A DNA stretch of 64,000 nt from Paenibacillus tundrae (GTDB lineage: Bacteria; Bacillota; Bacilli; Paenibacillales; Paenibacillaceae), in the NCBI RefSeq assembly GCF_036884255.1, contig NZ_CP145605.1:4712001-4776000 (forward strand), written 5' to 3'. This document shows positions 16,554 through 24,599 of this stretch, piece by piece; the first letter of the stretch is position 1; every line of letters begins with the position of its first letter. The position numbers and the translations under genes are program-made. The notes beneath the pieces are model-generated. The model ran no database searches. It was not told the origin of the DNA and was given only the letters and a program-made list of their open reading frames with translations.

Positions 16554-18476
16554 ATGATCCGTAAACCCCTTGCCATGCTAATGTCCTTTCTTCTGGTGCT
16601 GCTTCTCTTCCCAGCTCATTCAAGCCATGCAGCCAATGCTCCACTTGCCAAACTGCCTGGAAACGCCAACCCCCTTATCGATCATAAATTGGGAGCTGAC
16701 CCGTATGTGCTCGTACATAATAATCGGGTCTATGTGTACATGACGGGTGATTCCTATCTCTATAACAATGATGGCTCCATTAGAGAGAATCAGTATAGTA
16801 CCATCGGAAGAATCAATGTAATCTCTTCTTCCGATCTGGTGAATTGGACAGACCATGGCTATATACCTGTAGCTGGTGCGAACAATGCTAATAACGGTCA
16901 AGGTATAGCCAAGTGGGCAACCCAATCCTGGGCTCCAGCAATGGCGAAGAAAACGATCGGTGGCAAAGATAAATTCTTCCTCTACTTCGCAAATTCCGGT
17001 GGTGGTATTGGTGTACTAACAGGTGACTCACCTATCGGCCCTTGGTCAGATCCGCTGGGGCGTGCACTTCTGACGCATAGCACACCGGGTATGGCTGGGG
17101 TAACATGGTTATTCGATCCGGCTGTTCTCGTCGATGACGATGGCTCGGCTTATCTGTACGCGGGTGGAGGTATTCCAGACTCCAATAATGCAGCATCCAT
17201 CGCTAATCCAAAAACTTCTCGGGTGATCCGACTCGGCGCGGATATGATCAGTGTGGTAGGAAGTGCTGTAACGATTGATGCCCCTTATATGTTCGAGGAT
17301 TCGGGCATACACAAATACAATGGCAAATATTATTACTCCTATTGCATCAACTTTGCGGGGACACATCCTGCGGCATACCCAAAAGGTGAAATCGGATATA
17401 TGGTAAGTGACAGCCCAATGGGTCCTTTTACGTATCAAGGACATTTTCTCAAAAATCCTGCAACATTCTTCGGCGTAGGTGGGAATAACCATCATGCCGT
17501 GTTCCAGTTCAACAATCAATGGTATGTCGCCTATCATGCACAAACAGTTAGCAAAGCTTTTCTCGGTGATGGCAAAGGATATCGTTCGACGCATATCAAT
17601 AAACTGACACACAACGCGAATGGAACCATTCAGGAGGTACAAGGCAACATGGCTGGTGTTCCTCAGATTGCTAACGTAAATCCGTATGTACGTGTAGAAG
17701 CTGAGACCATTGGCTGGCAAGCGGGAATTACAACTGAACCAAGCCAAGCGAGCGGTGGCCCGGTCGCTAATCAGAACGTAACAAACATTCATAATGGAGA
17801 CTGGATTGCCGTGAGTAATGTTGATTTTGGCTCGGCGGGTGCTTCGAAATTCAAGGCCAATGTCGCTTCCACCGGAAGTGGTAAAATCGAGGTACGACTG
17901 GATAGCCCAACAGGGCCTCTAGTTGGAACGCTGAACGTAAGTTCAACTGGTGGTTCTCAGACTTGGAAAGAGCTAGAGACAACTGTGACCAATGCTACCG
18001 GTATGCATCACTTGTATCTTGTCTTTACCGGCACGGGGAACGGAAACCTGTTCAACTTGGATTACTGGCAATTTACATCGAGCTCAGGCAACAATCCTAA
18101 CCCCAATCCCGTCGTGAGCCGTTATGAGACTGAAACGATGACCATCGGTGGCCCCTATGCTGGCCTGATCAGCTCTCCTTTTAATGGCGTAGCCCTATAT
18201 GCAAATAATGATTATGCGGCATATAATCAATATTTTGCCTTTCCTACCCACAACTTTTCTGTCCGCGGAGCTTCCAACAACAATAATACCGCCCGCGTCG
18301 ATCTGGTGATTGGTGGAGTAACAGCTGGCTCCTTCTACTTCACTGGAACCCAACCCACAGTGCAGACACTGTCGAACGTTACCCATGCCACAGGGAATCA
18401 GGAGGTTAAACTGGTAGTTACCACAGATAACGGCACATGGGATGCATACATCGACTATCTTGAACATTCCCAATAA
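16554..18476 (+). CDS. xynD: Secreted arabinoxylan-degrading GH43 enzyme with CBM6 and CBM36
   Basis: A 640-residue exported glycosidase. Residues 1-27 are a signal peptide. The GH43 five-bladed propeller follows, with the catalytic-base motif GADPYVLV near residue 48 and WLFDPAVLVDDDGSAYLY. A CBM6 module starts near residue 380 (VEAETIGWQAG) and a CBM36 module near 521 (YETETMTIGG, TDNGTWDAYIDYLEH). This order is that of P. polymyxa XynD/Xyn43A, an arabinofuranosidase or xylosidase acting on xylan; CBM36 binds xylan with calcium. Start ATG 16554 is eight bases after GGAGG; the ATG at 16539 would overlap that site. It appears monocistronic. Confidence 0.9.
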   Translation: MIRKPLAMLMSFLLVLLLFPAHSSHAANAPLAKLPGNANPLIDHKLGADPYVLVHNNRVYVYMTGDSYLYNNDGSIRENQYSTIGRINVISSSDLVNWTDHGYIPVAGANNANNGQGIAKWATQSWAPAMAKKTIGGKDKFFLYFANSGGGIGVLTGDSPIGPWSDPLGRALLTHSTPGMAGVTWLFDPAVLVDDDGSAYLYAGGGIPDSNNAASIANPKTSRVIRLGADMISVVGSAVTIDAPYMFEDSGIHKYNGKYYYSYCINFAGTHPAAYPKGEIGYMVSDSPMGPFTYQGHFLKNPATFFGVGGNNHHAVFQFNNQWYVAYHAQTVSKAFLGDGKGYRSTHINKLTHNANGTIQEVQGNMAGVPQIANVNPYVRVEAETIGWQAGITTEPSQASGGPVANQNVTNIHNGDWIAVSNVDFGSAGASKFKANVASTGSGKIEVRLDSPTGPLVGTLNVSSTGGSQTWKELETTVTNATGMHHLYLVFTGTGNGNLFNLDYWQFTSSSGNNPNPNPVVSRYETETMTIGGPYAGLISSPFNGVALYANNDYAAYNQYFAFPTHNFSVRGASNNNNTARVDLVIGGVTAGSFYFTGTQPTVQTLSNVTHATGNQEVKLVVTTDNGTWDAYIDYLEHSQ

Positions 18477-18641
18477 CTTCAGTAGATGCAGCATCAAAGG
18501 GATTGCACTTTCGAAATGATCTATAGCTGTCCTGTTGGTATCAACGATAGTCATGAGATAAAATGAAGTATGAACCTGCTGTCAGCTGTCAGCAACAACT
18601 GGAGTCATGAAATCAACTAATGAGAGAATTCCAGAGTTACT

Positions 18642-18669
18642 TTGGAAACTCTACTGAAACGCATATAAA
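18642..18669 (+). promoter_or_regulatory. Candidate promoter of the chloramphenicol acetyltransferase gene
   Basis: TTGGAA (18642-18647) and TATAAA (18664-18669) are 16 bases apart, just upstream of the leader peptide. Both hexamers match sigma-A at four or five positions. Confidence 0.45.
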
Positions 18670-18695
18670 ATAAGTAGATGACGAGGAGTGAGGCA

Positions 18696-18725
18696 ATGGT
18701 CAAAGCAGTGGATGTACCCTCCTAA
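18696..18725 (+). CDS. Leader peptide of the cat attenuator
   Basis: A nine-codon frame, MVKAVDVPS, starts at ATG 18696 seven bases after GAGGAG and stops with TAA inside the left arm of the hairpin that hides the cat ribosome site. The cat-86 leader of Bacillus (known to stall ribosomes in chloramphenicol) also has nine codons and starts MVK. By analogy, a drug-stalled ribosome near codon 6 would open the hairpin. The stalling itself is inferred. Confidence 0.7.
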   Translation: MVKAVDVPS

Positions 18726-18750
18726 AATAAATATTTTAATTTTAGGAGGG
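18717..18750 (+). promoter_or_regulatory. Translation-attenuation hairpin hiding the cat ribosome site
   Basis: CCCTCCTAAAAT (18717-18728) and ATTTTAGGAGGG (18739-18750) form a perfect 12-bp stem with a 10-base loop. The right arm is the whole Shine-Dalgarno site of the downstream gene, so translation should be off unless the stem is opened. The left arm holds the last codons and the stop of the leader peptide, the arrangement known from inducible cat genes of Gram-positive bacteria. Confidence 0.8.
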
Positions 18751-18756
18751 TGAATA

Positions 18757-19416
18757 TTGAATTTTAATATTATTGATATGCATCAATGGCGTAGAAAGCC
18801 TTATTTTGAACATTATCTCAATCATGTCTGTTGCACTTACAGTATGACGGTACCGGTTGATATCAGTCGGTTGCGGGAGGAACTTAAACGCTCAGGTAGG
18901 AAGCTGTATCCGGCTCTAATCTATATGATTACGACAGTCGTTAATCGACATCATGAATTTCGGACTTCTTTTGACTCTGAAGGACGGTTAGGGATTTGGG
19001 AACAGATGTCTCCAAGCTTCACTATTTTCCATGAGGAACATCGCACGTTCTCGAGCATTTGGACACCGTTCAGTGAGCATTTCCCAACATTTTATCAGCG
19101 GTATCTTGAGGAAACGGCCAAATACCTTAATGCAGATCAGTTATTTCCTAATCCCGACGTACCGCCAAACACGTTCCCCATTTCATGTATACCGTGGGTT
19201 AATTTCACTGGATTTAACCTAAATGTCTATGCGGGAGAGCGTTACTTACTTCCTTTTTTTACGATTGGGAAGTTCCTTCGCCAAGATGACAAGGTTCTGC
19301 TACCTCTGTCGGTTCAATTCCATCATGCAGTATGTGACGGGTACCATGCTAGTGTGTTGTTCAATGAGCTTGAAGAATTAGCATCAGGATGCACACGTTG
19401 GCTGAAGGACGAGTGA
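18757..19416 (+). CDS. cat: Chloramphenicol O-acetyltransferase, type A
   Basis: A 219-residue enzyme that acetylates chloramphenicol with acetyl-CoA in the cytosol. The catalytic motif FHHAVCDGYHA is intact, and length and N-terminus (FNIIDMHQWRRKPYFEHYL) are those of trimeric type-A CAT. Start is TTG 18757, six bases after AGGAGGG; that site lies in the right arm of the attenuator hairpin, so expression should be drug-inducible. It is a lone gene and, with no mobile element visible nearby, may be an intrinsic chromosomal resistance gene. Confidence 0.93.
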   Translation: MNFNIIDMHQWRRKPYFEHYLNHVCCTYSMTVPVDISRLREELKRSGRKLYPALIYMITTVVNRHHEFRTSFDSEGRLGIWEQMSPSFTIFHEEHRTFSSIWTPFSEHFPTFYQRYLEETAKYLNADQLFPNPDVPPNTFPISCIPWVNFTGFNLNVYAGERYLLPFFTIGKFLRQDDKVLLPLSVQFHHAVCDGYHASVLFNELEELASGCTRWLKDE

Positions 19417-19589
19417 TAAGATGGCAGGTATGACATTAAAAAAATTACTAATCTCTAATAGAAGCAGCTTGTTATCATGGCTTTCTTTGAAGCTTTCTTT
19501 GGTGACTTGCTGGTAATAGGAATTAGGCAAGATATTCATTGAACTCGTTAGAAGAGACTCCCGTCCCTACTGGACAGGATGAACAAGCA

Positions 19590-19616
19590 TAAGCCCGCGA
19601 TCAACGCGGGCTTATA
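19590..19616. terminator. Hairpin downstream of cat
   Basis: AAGCCCGCG and CGCGGGCTT pair around an ATCAA-type loop. The U-tract is weak on both strands, so function as a terminator is likely but not certain. Confidence 0.5.
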
Positions 19617-19642
19617 ACACATATCTTTATTGTTAAATATCC

Positions 19643-20046
19643 TCACTGAATATCAACAGTATATGCGGAAGCCAGAAGCTCAGCATAGCTGTCATAACCA
19701 ATCACAATATAATGTTTCAGCTGCAGCCGATTACGTGGGTCGTATTTCCCCCGTTCTTGTACAAGCCACTCCGAAGTGTGTACCTGGTATACCCCGTATC
19801 TGGGTTACTCCCGATTAACTCGTACCCATTGTAGTTAGCCTCATCGAAATTAAGTGTGATACACCGAAGCTCAGCGACATTGGAAAAATTCAGCTGCATC
19901 TGGTGATACTTCATTTTCATTTCTCCGGATTCTTCGAGCGGTGTTACATCAACGTTAATACTCACGCCATTCTGTTCTGTATAACGAACCTCCATCTCGG
20001 TTGTAGAGATTCGGCAGTCTAATCGTTCTGGTTCCAATGAAAGCAT
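19643..20046 (-). pseudogene. Small hypothetical gene with a frameshift
   Basis: The frame opens at ATG 20046 behind GGAGGAGG and runs about 80 codons (MLSLEPERLDCRISTTEMEV). Near 19797-19806 the sensible frame changes. A one-base correction lets it continue as YGVYQVHTSEWLVQERGKYD and LKHYIVIGYDSYAELL to a TGA at 19643. The uncorrected frame instead ends at 19717 with low-complexity residues. The restored product would be about 134 residues, soluble and beta-rich, with no family I recognise. It is a recent pseudogene or a read error. Confidence 0.6.
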
Positions 20047-20106
20047 GAACCATATCCTCCTCCGTCTGGCTTAAGCTGCTATTTGTTAGAGGTCGTCCAC
20101 ACAAAA

Positions 20107-20164
20107 ACCCCTCTATAATAGACAGATTAATGGACTTTCTTTTCTCTGTCTATTATAGAGGTTT
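20107..20164 (-). terminator. Long AT-rich inverted repeat, terminator of collagen-like gene
   Basis: CCTCTATAATAGACAGA and its exact complement form a 17-bp stem around an 18-base loop. On the minus strand it is followed by GGGGTTTTTG, so it can end transcription of the collagen-like gene. Both arms contain TATAAT, which is unusual in a terminator and might act as a -10 element. Confidence 0.65.
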
Positions 20165-20246
20165 CATATCAAGTACTACGTTACCCCTCAGCATGATCCG
20201 CAAGAAGCTCCCTGTTTATGAATTGTATACAAAGTGTGAAATTCTG

Positions 20247-21878
20247 TTAAGTGATGTTAAGGCTGCCGCTTGCATATCCGGCCAAGGTTGTAGCCACATC
20301 AATTCCGGCTGTTACGGATGCCGAGAACACCATAAGCAGACGGTCACCCGCAGCTACTGGAACACTCAGTCCCGTGGTCAATCCGCTGGATATTGTGCCC
20401 AATGCCAAAACGCCGGTCAGTGGAGGAGCCAAGGTAACCAATGCACCAGGTACAGCTGTAAAGGTGTTATTAGGTGTAGTGGAATGGAACAGTTGTGCAG
20501 TTATGGTTACTGTAGATCCAACCAAGCTAAGCCCAGCTGTCGTGCTGAAATAGGCAGCCAGTGAAGTAATCGTTCCTGCACGAGATGCTGAGAAAGCGAA
20601 GTTAAGCAAGGTGCCTGCAGCGCCCGTGAGATCAATAATGCCTCCATTAACACTTATTCCTGTGGCACTGTTACCAAAACCAACTAAACTGGAGGTATTT
20701 AAAAGTCCACCTAATACTGTAGTCAACGCGACTGGAAGTCCCGATGCATAAGGAATGATCGCTCCAGAACCTGCTGCACCTGTCGCTCCCGTTGTACCTA
20801 TTGCTCCGGTCACTCCCGCTGTACCCGTGGTGCCGGTTGCTCCCGTTATACCCGCCGTGCCGGTTGCTCCGGTTACTCCCGTTGTACCCGCCGTGCCGGT
20901 TGCTCCCGTTACTCCTGTTGTACCTGGTGCGCCGGTTGCTCCCGTTACTCCTGTCGTACCCGCCGTGCCGGTTGCTCCCGTTACTCCCGTTGTACCCGCT
21001 GAGCCTGTTGCTCCGGTCACTCCCGTTGTACCCGCCGTGCCGGTCACTCCCGTTACTCCCGTTGTACCCGCCGTGCCTGTTGCTCCGGTCACTCCCGTTG
21101 TACCCGCTGAGCCTGTTGCTCCGGTCACTCCCGTTGTACCCGCTGAGCCTGTTGCTCCGGTCACTCCCGTTGTACCTGCCGTGCCTGTTGCTCCGGTCAC
21201 TCCCGTTGTACCCGCCGTGCCGGTTGCTCCCGTTACTCCCGTTGTACCCGCCGTGCCTGTTGCTCCCGTTACTCCTGTCGTACCCGCCGTGCCTGTTGCT
21301 CCGGTCACTCCTGTCGTACCCGCGGTGCCTGTTGCTCCCGTTACTCCTGTCGTACCCGCCGTACCTGTTGCTCCCGTTACTCCTGTCGTACCCGCCGTAC
21401 CTGTTGCTCCCGTTACTCCCGTCGTACCCGCCGTACCTGTTGCTCCCGTTACTCCCGTCGTACCTGGCGTGCCCGGTGCGCCTGTCGCTCCTGTAGACCC
21501 GGTTGCGCCGGTGATGCTTGGGATTTCACCTATCAATTCTGAAGAAACCAAACGATGAGCTGCTACCAAAGAGCCTGTGCTGCTTTTTCCCCATACGGAT
21601 ACTTGAACAGGATCATTAACCACCGCTGTTGTTGAAAAGGTAAACTCGAACGCATCAAAATTAGCAAAATAATTGTTGGTTATCACTTGATTTGGTGCAA
21701 TGTCGAACGACTCACTGACATATAGAATCCTGGATCCATCAGTCATATAATACCCTTGTAGTTGTATGGTTGAAGTTACGGTATCGCTTCGATTATCAAT
21801 TCTGATCGTAACCGACTGAGTCGGTCTTACACCGTTAACCGAATTATTTTCTATTGGTCCTGTTGACAAAAAACTCAT
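20247..21878 (-). CDS. Collagen-like repeat surface protein with BclB-type C-terminal domain
   Basis: A 543-residue protein. Residues 1-125 form a head domain shared with the next gene. Residues about 130-370 are collagen-like Gly-X-Y triplets, mostly a 12-residue unit GATGTAGTTGVT repeated roughly twenty times with Ser, Pro or Val variants. Residues about 375-543 resemble the trimerising domain of exosporium glycoprotein BclB (SGLPVALTTVLGGL, SLNIT at the end). No signal peptide is seen, as for exosporium proteins assembled from the mother cell. The Thr-rich repeats are likely glycosylated. ATG 21878, eight bases after AGGAGG, is preferred over GTG 21884. Confidence 0.85.
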   Translation of the reverse strand: MSFLSTGPIENNSVNGVRPTQSVTIRIDNRSDTVTSTIQLQGYYMTDGSRILYVSESFDIAPNQVITNNYFANFDAFEFTFSTTAVVNDPVQVSVWGKSSTGSLVAAHRLVSSELIGEIPSITGATGSTGATGAPGTPGTTGVTGATGTAGTTGVTGATGTAGTTGVTGATGTAGTTGVTGATGTAGTTGVTGATGTAGTTGVTGATGTAGTTGVTGATGTAGTTGVTGATGTAGTTGVTGATGSAGTTGVTGATGSAGTTGVTGATGTAGTTGVTGVTGTAGTTGVTGATGSAGTTGVTGATGTAGTTGVTGATGAPGTTGVTGATGTAGTTGVTGATGTAGITGATGTTGTAGVTGAIGTTGATGAAGSGAIIPYASGLPVALTTVLGGLLNTSSLVGFGNSATGISVNGGIIDLTGAAGTLLNFAFSASRAGTITSLAAYFSTTAGLSLVGSTVTITAQLFHSTTPNNTFTAVPGALVTLAPPLTGVLALGTISSGLTTGLSVPVAAGDRLLMVFSASVTAGIDVATTLAGYASGSLNIT

Positions 21879-21913
21879 CGCCACATCCTCCTCTTGTGAG
21901 TGAACCCCTTTTG

Positions 21914-22273
21914 CTAGATATCCTTAACTATGTTTTCGTGTACCACTATTCGGTGTGCATCAACTAATTGCCCAGACGCTTGTTTGCCCCACACTGAAAT
22001 CCCTACTTCCTCCACACCTTCCGCACTAGTTTCAAAAACAAACTCAAAAGCATCCAAATCTGCGAAATAATTTTTGCTCACGACTTCGTTAGGTGCAATA
22101 CTGATTGCTTCATTCACATACAGCGTCCTTGTTGTACTTACTACAAAGCCTTGCAAATAAACTATTACAGAATCTACAGTAGCGCGATTTACCAATCTAA
22201 TCGTCACCTGTTGTGTCGGTCTAACGCCAGAAACGGGGCTGTTTTCTACCGGCCCAGTTGATAAAACACTCAT
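21914..22273 (-). CDS. Stand-alone paralogue of the collagen-like protein head domain
   Basis: A 119-residue protein that aligns along its length with the N-terminal 120 residues of the downstream collagen-like protein (LSTGPVENSPVSGVRPTQQV against LSTGPIENNSVNGVRPTQSV; NYFADLDAFEF against NYFANFDAFEF; VSVWGK/ISVWGK and AHR). I chose ATG 22273 because it matches the paralogue's start. It lies 36 bases upstream of that gene on the same strand, so they form an operon. It may cap, anchor or co-assemble with the collagen-like protein on the spore surface. Confidence 0.75.
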   Translation of the reverse strand: MSVLSTGPVENSPVSGVRPTQQVTIRLVNRATVDSVIVYLQGFVVSTTRTLYVNEAISIAPNEVVSKNYFADLDAFEFVFETSAEGVEEVGISVWGKQASGQLVDAHRIVVHENIVKDI

Positions 22274-22651
22274 TATCCCCATCCCACCTTTTTATGAACC
22301 TCTAACTCTGGAGGTATTTTGTATATTGGAACACAAGCCAACGGTGCGGACAAAAGTCAGTGGGCAAGTTCACCATAATCAATAAACAATAACAGTCTTC
22401 ACCCAGAGCTTAGCTATAAAAGGCTGGATTATGTACAGCAAGGAGGAGAAATAACGCTAGTGCTATTATGAAGTTTTTTCATTGTTATCCGCAGGCTGAT
22501 TCTTTGTGTCTTAACCAAAATCCATTCCAGAAGAAACTAAACGACTGTTCCCAGTAAATTATATGGAAACAGCCACAGCTTAAGACTTTTTTTCGTGTCT
22601 ACTTGTTCAGTTTTTTTATGTAATCTAACGTGCTGTCCCCTATGTCTTACT
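22274..22651. other. Intergenic region without a supported gene
   Basis: About 380 bases. It must hold the promoter of the surface-protein operon and the 3' end of the flavodoxin-fold operon. A run of Ts after a weak hairpin near 22570-22595 could be a terminator. I see no gene. Confidence 0.35.
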
Positions 22652-23290
22652 CTACAATCTCCGCAACATGTCCTTTTTCTTCAAACCGTTTTTCTTGGCG
22701 GTAGCTTCCCAAAAGGAGCGCTTTGCTGCCCATTTCCATGCAAAACGTGGAAAGTTTGGACTGAAAAAGCGAGATTGTCCTATCCCTTGTGTGTTAATGT
22801 GGTGGGCAAGTTCTTGAATTGCTCTGCCGAGATTCCGAAGAGGGCCATGTCCGAGTGGAACCTTTTCGAGAAAACCCAACATTTCACCGCCACCTTGACC
22901 AAGACCCTGTCCAAAGGTTACCCCTGAGCGCTGACACCAATTTTGAATGATTTCAATAGCAATTTGATTTTGGTGTCCCTCATAAAAACCATTGTTCAGC
23001 ATGACATATAGATAAATATCCTTGTTACGTTCTGTTCTCATAAATTTCTCTAAGGTCACAAGCATGCTAAATAAATGGGATGGCAAGCCGTCCACGTACA
23101 GTGGTGATGCAATAACCAGTACATCCATATCGCAAAGTTCAATGAACTGCGCGTCTGTAAGTGCTCTCTGGCGAATCGGGAAGTGTGTAACTTCATGCTC
23201 TTCATGGATAAGAGGCTCCAAAGCTTGCAGCATGAAGGCAGAGTTACTTTGTCTTACTTTGGGACTCCCGTTAATCATCGCGATTTTCAT
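22652..23290 (-). CDS. Flavodoxin-fold NAD(P)H-dependent oxidoreductase
   Basis: A 212-residue protein with the flavodoxin/FMN-reductase plan: phosphate-binding loop MKIAMINGSPK at the N-terminus and ASPLYVDGLPSHL for the second flavin loop. The basic C-terminus (AKKNGLKKKDMLRRL) is unusual. Its start overlaps the preceding gene stop by four bases (ATGA), showing translational coupling. It sits third in an operon led by a TetR gene, so it is probably induced by the compound sensed by that regulator. The substrate is unknown. Confidence 0.8.
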   Translation of the reverse strand: MKIAMINGSPKVRQSNSAFMLQALEPLIHEEHEVTHFPIRQRALTDAQFIELCDMDVLVIASPLYVDGLPSHLFSMLVTLEKFMRTERNKDIYLYVMLNNGFYEGHQNQIAIEIIQNWCQRSGVTFGQGLGQGGGEMLGFLEKVPLGHGPLRNLGRAIQELAHHINTQGIGQSRFFSPNFPRFAWKWAAKRSFWEATAKKNGLKKKDMLRRL

Positions 23291-23793
23291 TGAAGCATCC
23301 CCCTCACATCTTGGGCATGTGTGTGAAAGAACACACTTTTATTGGCAGAAGCCCAGTTAAGACTATTGGCAGCAACAAGCTTCTTCGCAGTTTCCTTCTC
23401 ATTTTCCATAATGTCTTCGCCATAAAAATGGACAGACAAGGCGAAGCGATTTTTGTATCGTTGCTTATGGTGAGTTTCCCCATTCTTCGTAACGAAATAA
23501 GGCAACACGTAAGAGATACTTCTGTTAAGTACATTAAGCACAAAAGGGCTATAGCTTCCATACATGCACTCGCTGACAATGATCAGCTCATCAATTTTGG
23601 AGAGACGTTCTCCCATGTGCTGATATTCATCCCTTATAATACATACGCCAGGCGTTCTGGTCCAGCATCCGAAACAGCCAACACATTTGCGAATGGAGCC
23701 ATTGTTGGTGACAACGTCCAGTTCCAAAGCATCTGTAGGATTATATATCTGACTCAACTGCTGTTCAGGCAAATCATGAATTAGCATTTTCAT
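23287..23793 (-). CDS. Flavodoxin-family protein with a Cys-rich loop
   Basis: A 168-residue flavodoxin-like protein of the NADPH-dependent FMN-reductase group. The loop KCVGCFGCWTRTPGVC holds four cysteines (CxxCxxC plus a later Cys), as in multimeric flavodoxin WrbA-like or iron-sulfur flavoproteins, where such cysteines may bind a cluster or form disulfides. The N-terminus is unusually short before the flavin loop. Its start overlaps the TetR gene stop by one base, and its end overlaps the next gene. The two flavoproteins probably act together. Confidence 0.75.
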   Translation of the reverse strand: MKMLIHDLPEQQLSQIYNPTDALELDVVTNNGSIRKCVGCFGCWTRTPGVCIIRDEYQHMGERLSKIDELIIVSECMYGSYSPFVLNVLNRSISYVLPYFVTKNGETHHKQRYKNRFALSVHFYGEDIMENEKETAKKLVAANSLNWASANKSVFFHTHAQDVRGMLQ

Positions 23794-24374
23794 TATTTTC
23801 CCTCCTGAAATGGGGTTTGGATCGTGATATAATCACGCCAATTTCCAGAGAAACGAACACCATTGTTAGTGAGCAGCGAAGCTATACCGTGCACCATCGC
23901 CCACAATGCAATTAACTGTTGTGGACATTGCTCCTCGGGAAGGCCGACGGAACGAAACATACGATATGCAATCATGCGAAACAGTACAAACGGCGGATAA
24001 TCATCTTGGTCATAGTTATCCAGATTAATTGAGATTTTAGAATGATAGAACAAGAACTGAAAATAAGGCGGATGATCCACAAAAAAATCAATGTAGGCCT
24101 GACCCAGCAAGGATACGGCTTCGCGGCTGTCCTCCTGTCCATCAATGGAAGTATGAAGCTTATCCATAAATTGTGCTGTCACATGCTCCCCCATAGCAGC
24201 AAGTAGTTCATCCACATTTTCAAAATGACTATAGGGTGCGGTGTGACTAACGTTGCATTTTGCAGCAACCCGACGCAGCGAGAAGCTCTTTAAACCATCC
24301 TCGTTAATCAGTCGAATACCTGCTTCAATCAGTTGACCTCGCAGATTGCCATGGTGATACGGCTTTTCCTTCAT
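23793..24374 (-). CDS. TetR-family regulator of the flavoprotein operon
   Basis: A 193-residue repressor. Residues about 8-55 form the HTH (GNLRGQLIEAGIRLINEDG, then FSLRRVAAKCNVSHTAPYSHF). The C-terminal part is a TetR ligand-binding domain (DHPPYFQFLFYHS). Start ATG 24374 follows GAAGGGAG; a TTG at 24398 is a worse choice. It heads the operon with two flavoproteins, and a perfect 19-bp inverted repeat lies just upstream, so it almost certainly represses its own operon and the divergent SDR gene. Confidence 0.9.
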   Translation of the reverse strand: MKEKPYHHGNLRGQLIEAGIRLINEDGLKSFSLRRVAAKCNVSHTAPYSHFENVDELLAAMGEHVTAQFMDKLHTSIDGQEDSREAVSLLGQAYIDFFVDHPPYFQFLFYHSKISINLDNYDQDDYPPFVLFRMIAYRMFRSVGLPEEQCPQQLIALWAMVHGIASLLTNNGVRFSGNWRDYITIQTPFQEGK

Positions 24375-24400
24375 AAAATATAAGCGCTCCCTTCTCAATA

Positions 24401-24447
24401 ACTTAACACTGTAAAGATTGTATCATATAATCTTTACAGTGTTAAGT
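24401..24447. promoter_or_regulatory. TetR-type operator with overlapping divergent promoters
   Basis: ACTTAACACTGTAAAGATT (24401-24419) is repeated exactly inverted at 24429-24447 with a 9-base spacer. On the plus strand TTAACA (24403) and TATAAT (24426) are 17 bases apart. On the minus strand TTAACA (24445-24440) and TACAAT (24422-24417) are also 17 apart. The two promoters therefore occupy the same DNA and both lie under the operator. Confidence 0.75.
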
Positions 24448-24599
24448 TTAATTAGCGAATGAATCCATTAATTTGCCTCTATTTAGCAAAACCGCCGCTG
24501 TTCCTAGCAAAATTTGGAGCTATATATCCCTAGATGATATAGTAAAACCTGTAATCCTTTTTTAGAAATTAATATCTTGTACATATAAGAAAGAGAGGC

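Noticed and set aside
17109..17792. 227-codon minus-strand frame inside xynD
   Set aside because: It has no ribosome site and lies wholly opposite conserved GH43 sequence.
20770..21480. CRISPR-like array of short regular repeats
   Set aside because: The repeats are contiguous, in frame, encode Gly-X-Y triplets and have no unique spacers.
20755..21558. Long plus-strand frame encoding VPAVPVAPVTPV-type repeats
   Set aside because: It is the antisense of the collagen-like repeats. The 36-base repeat unit keeps all frames free of stops; there is no ribosome site and the minus strand has a complete gene.
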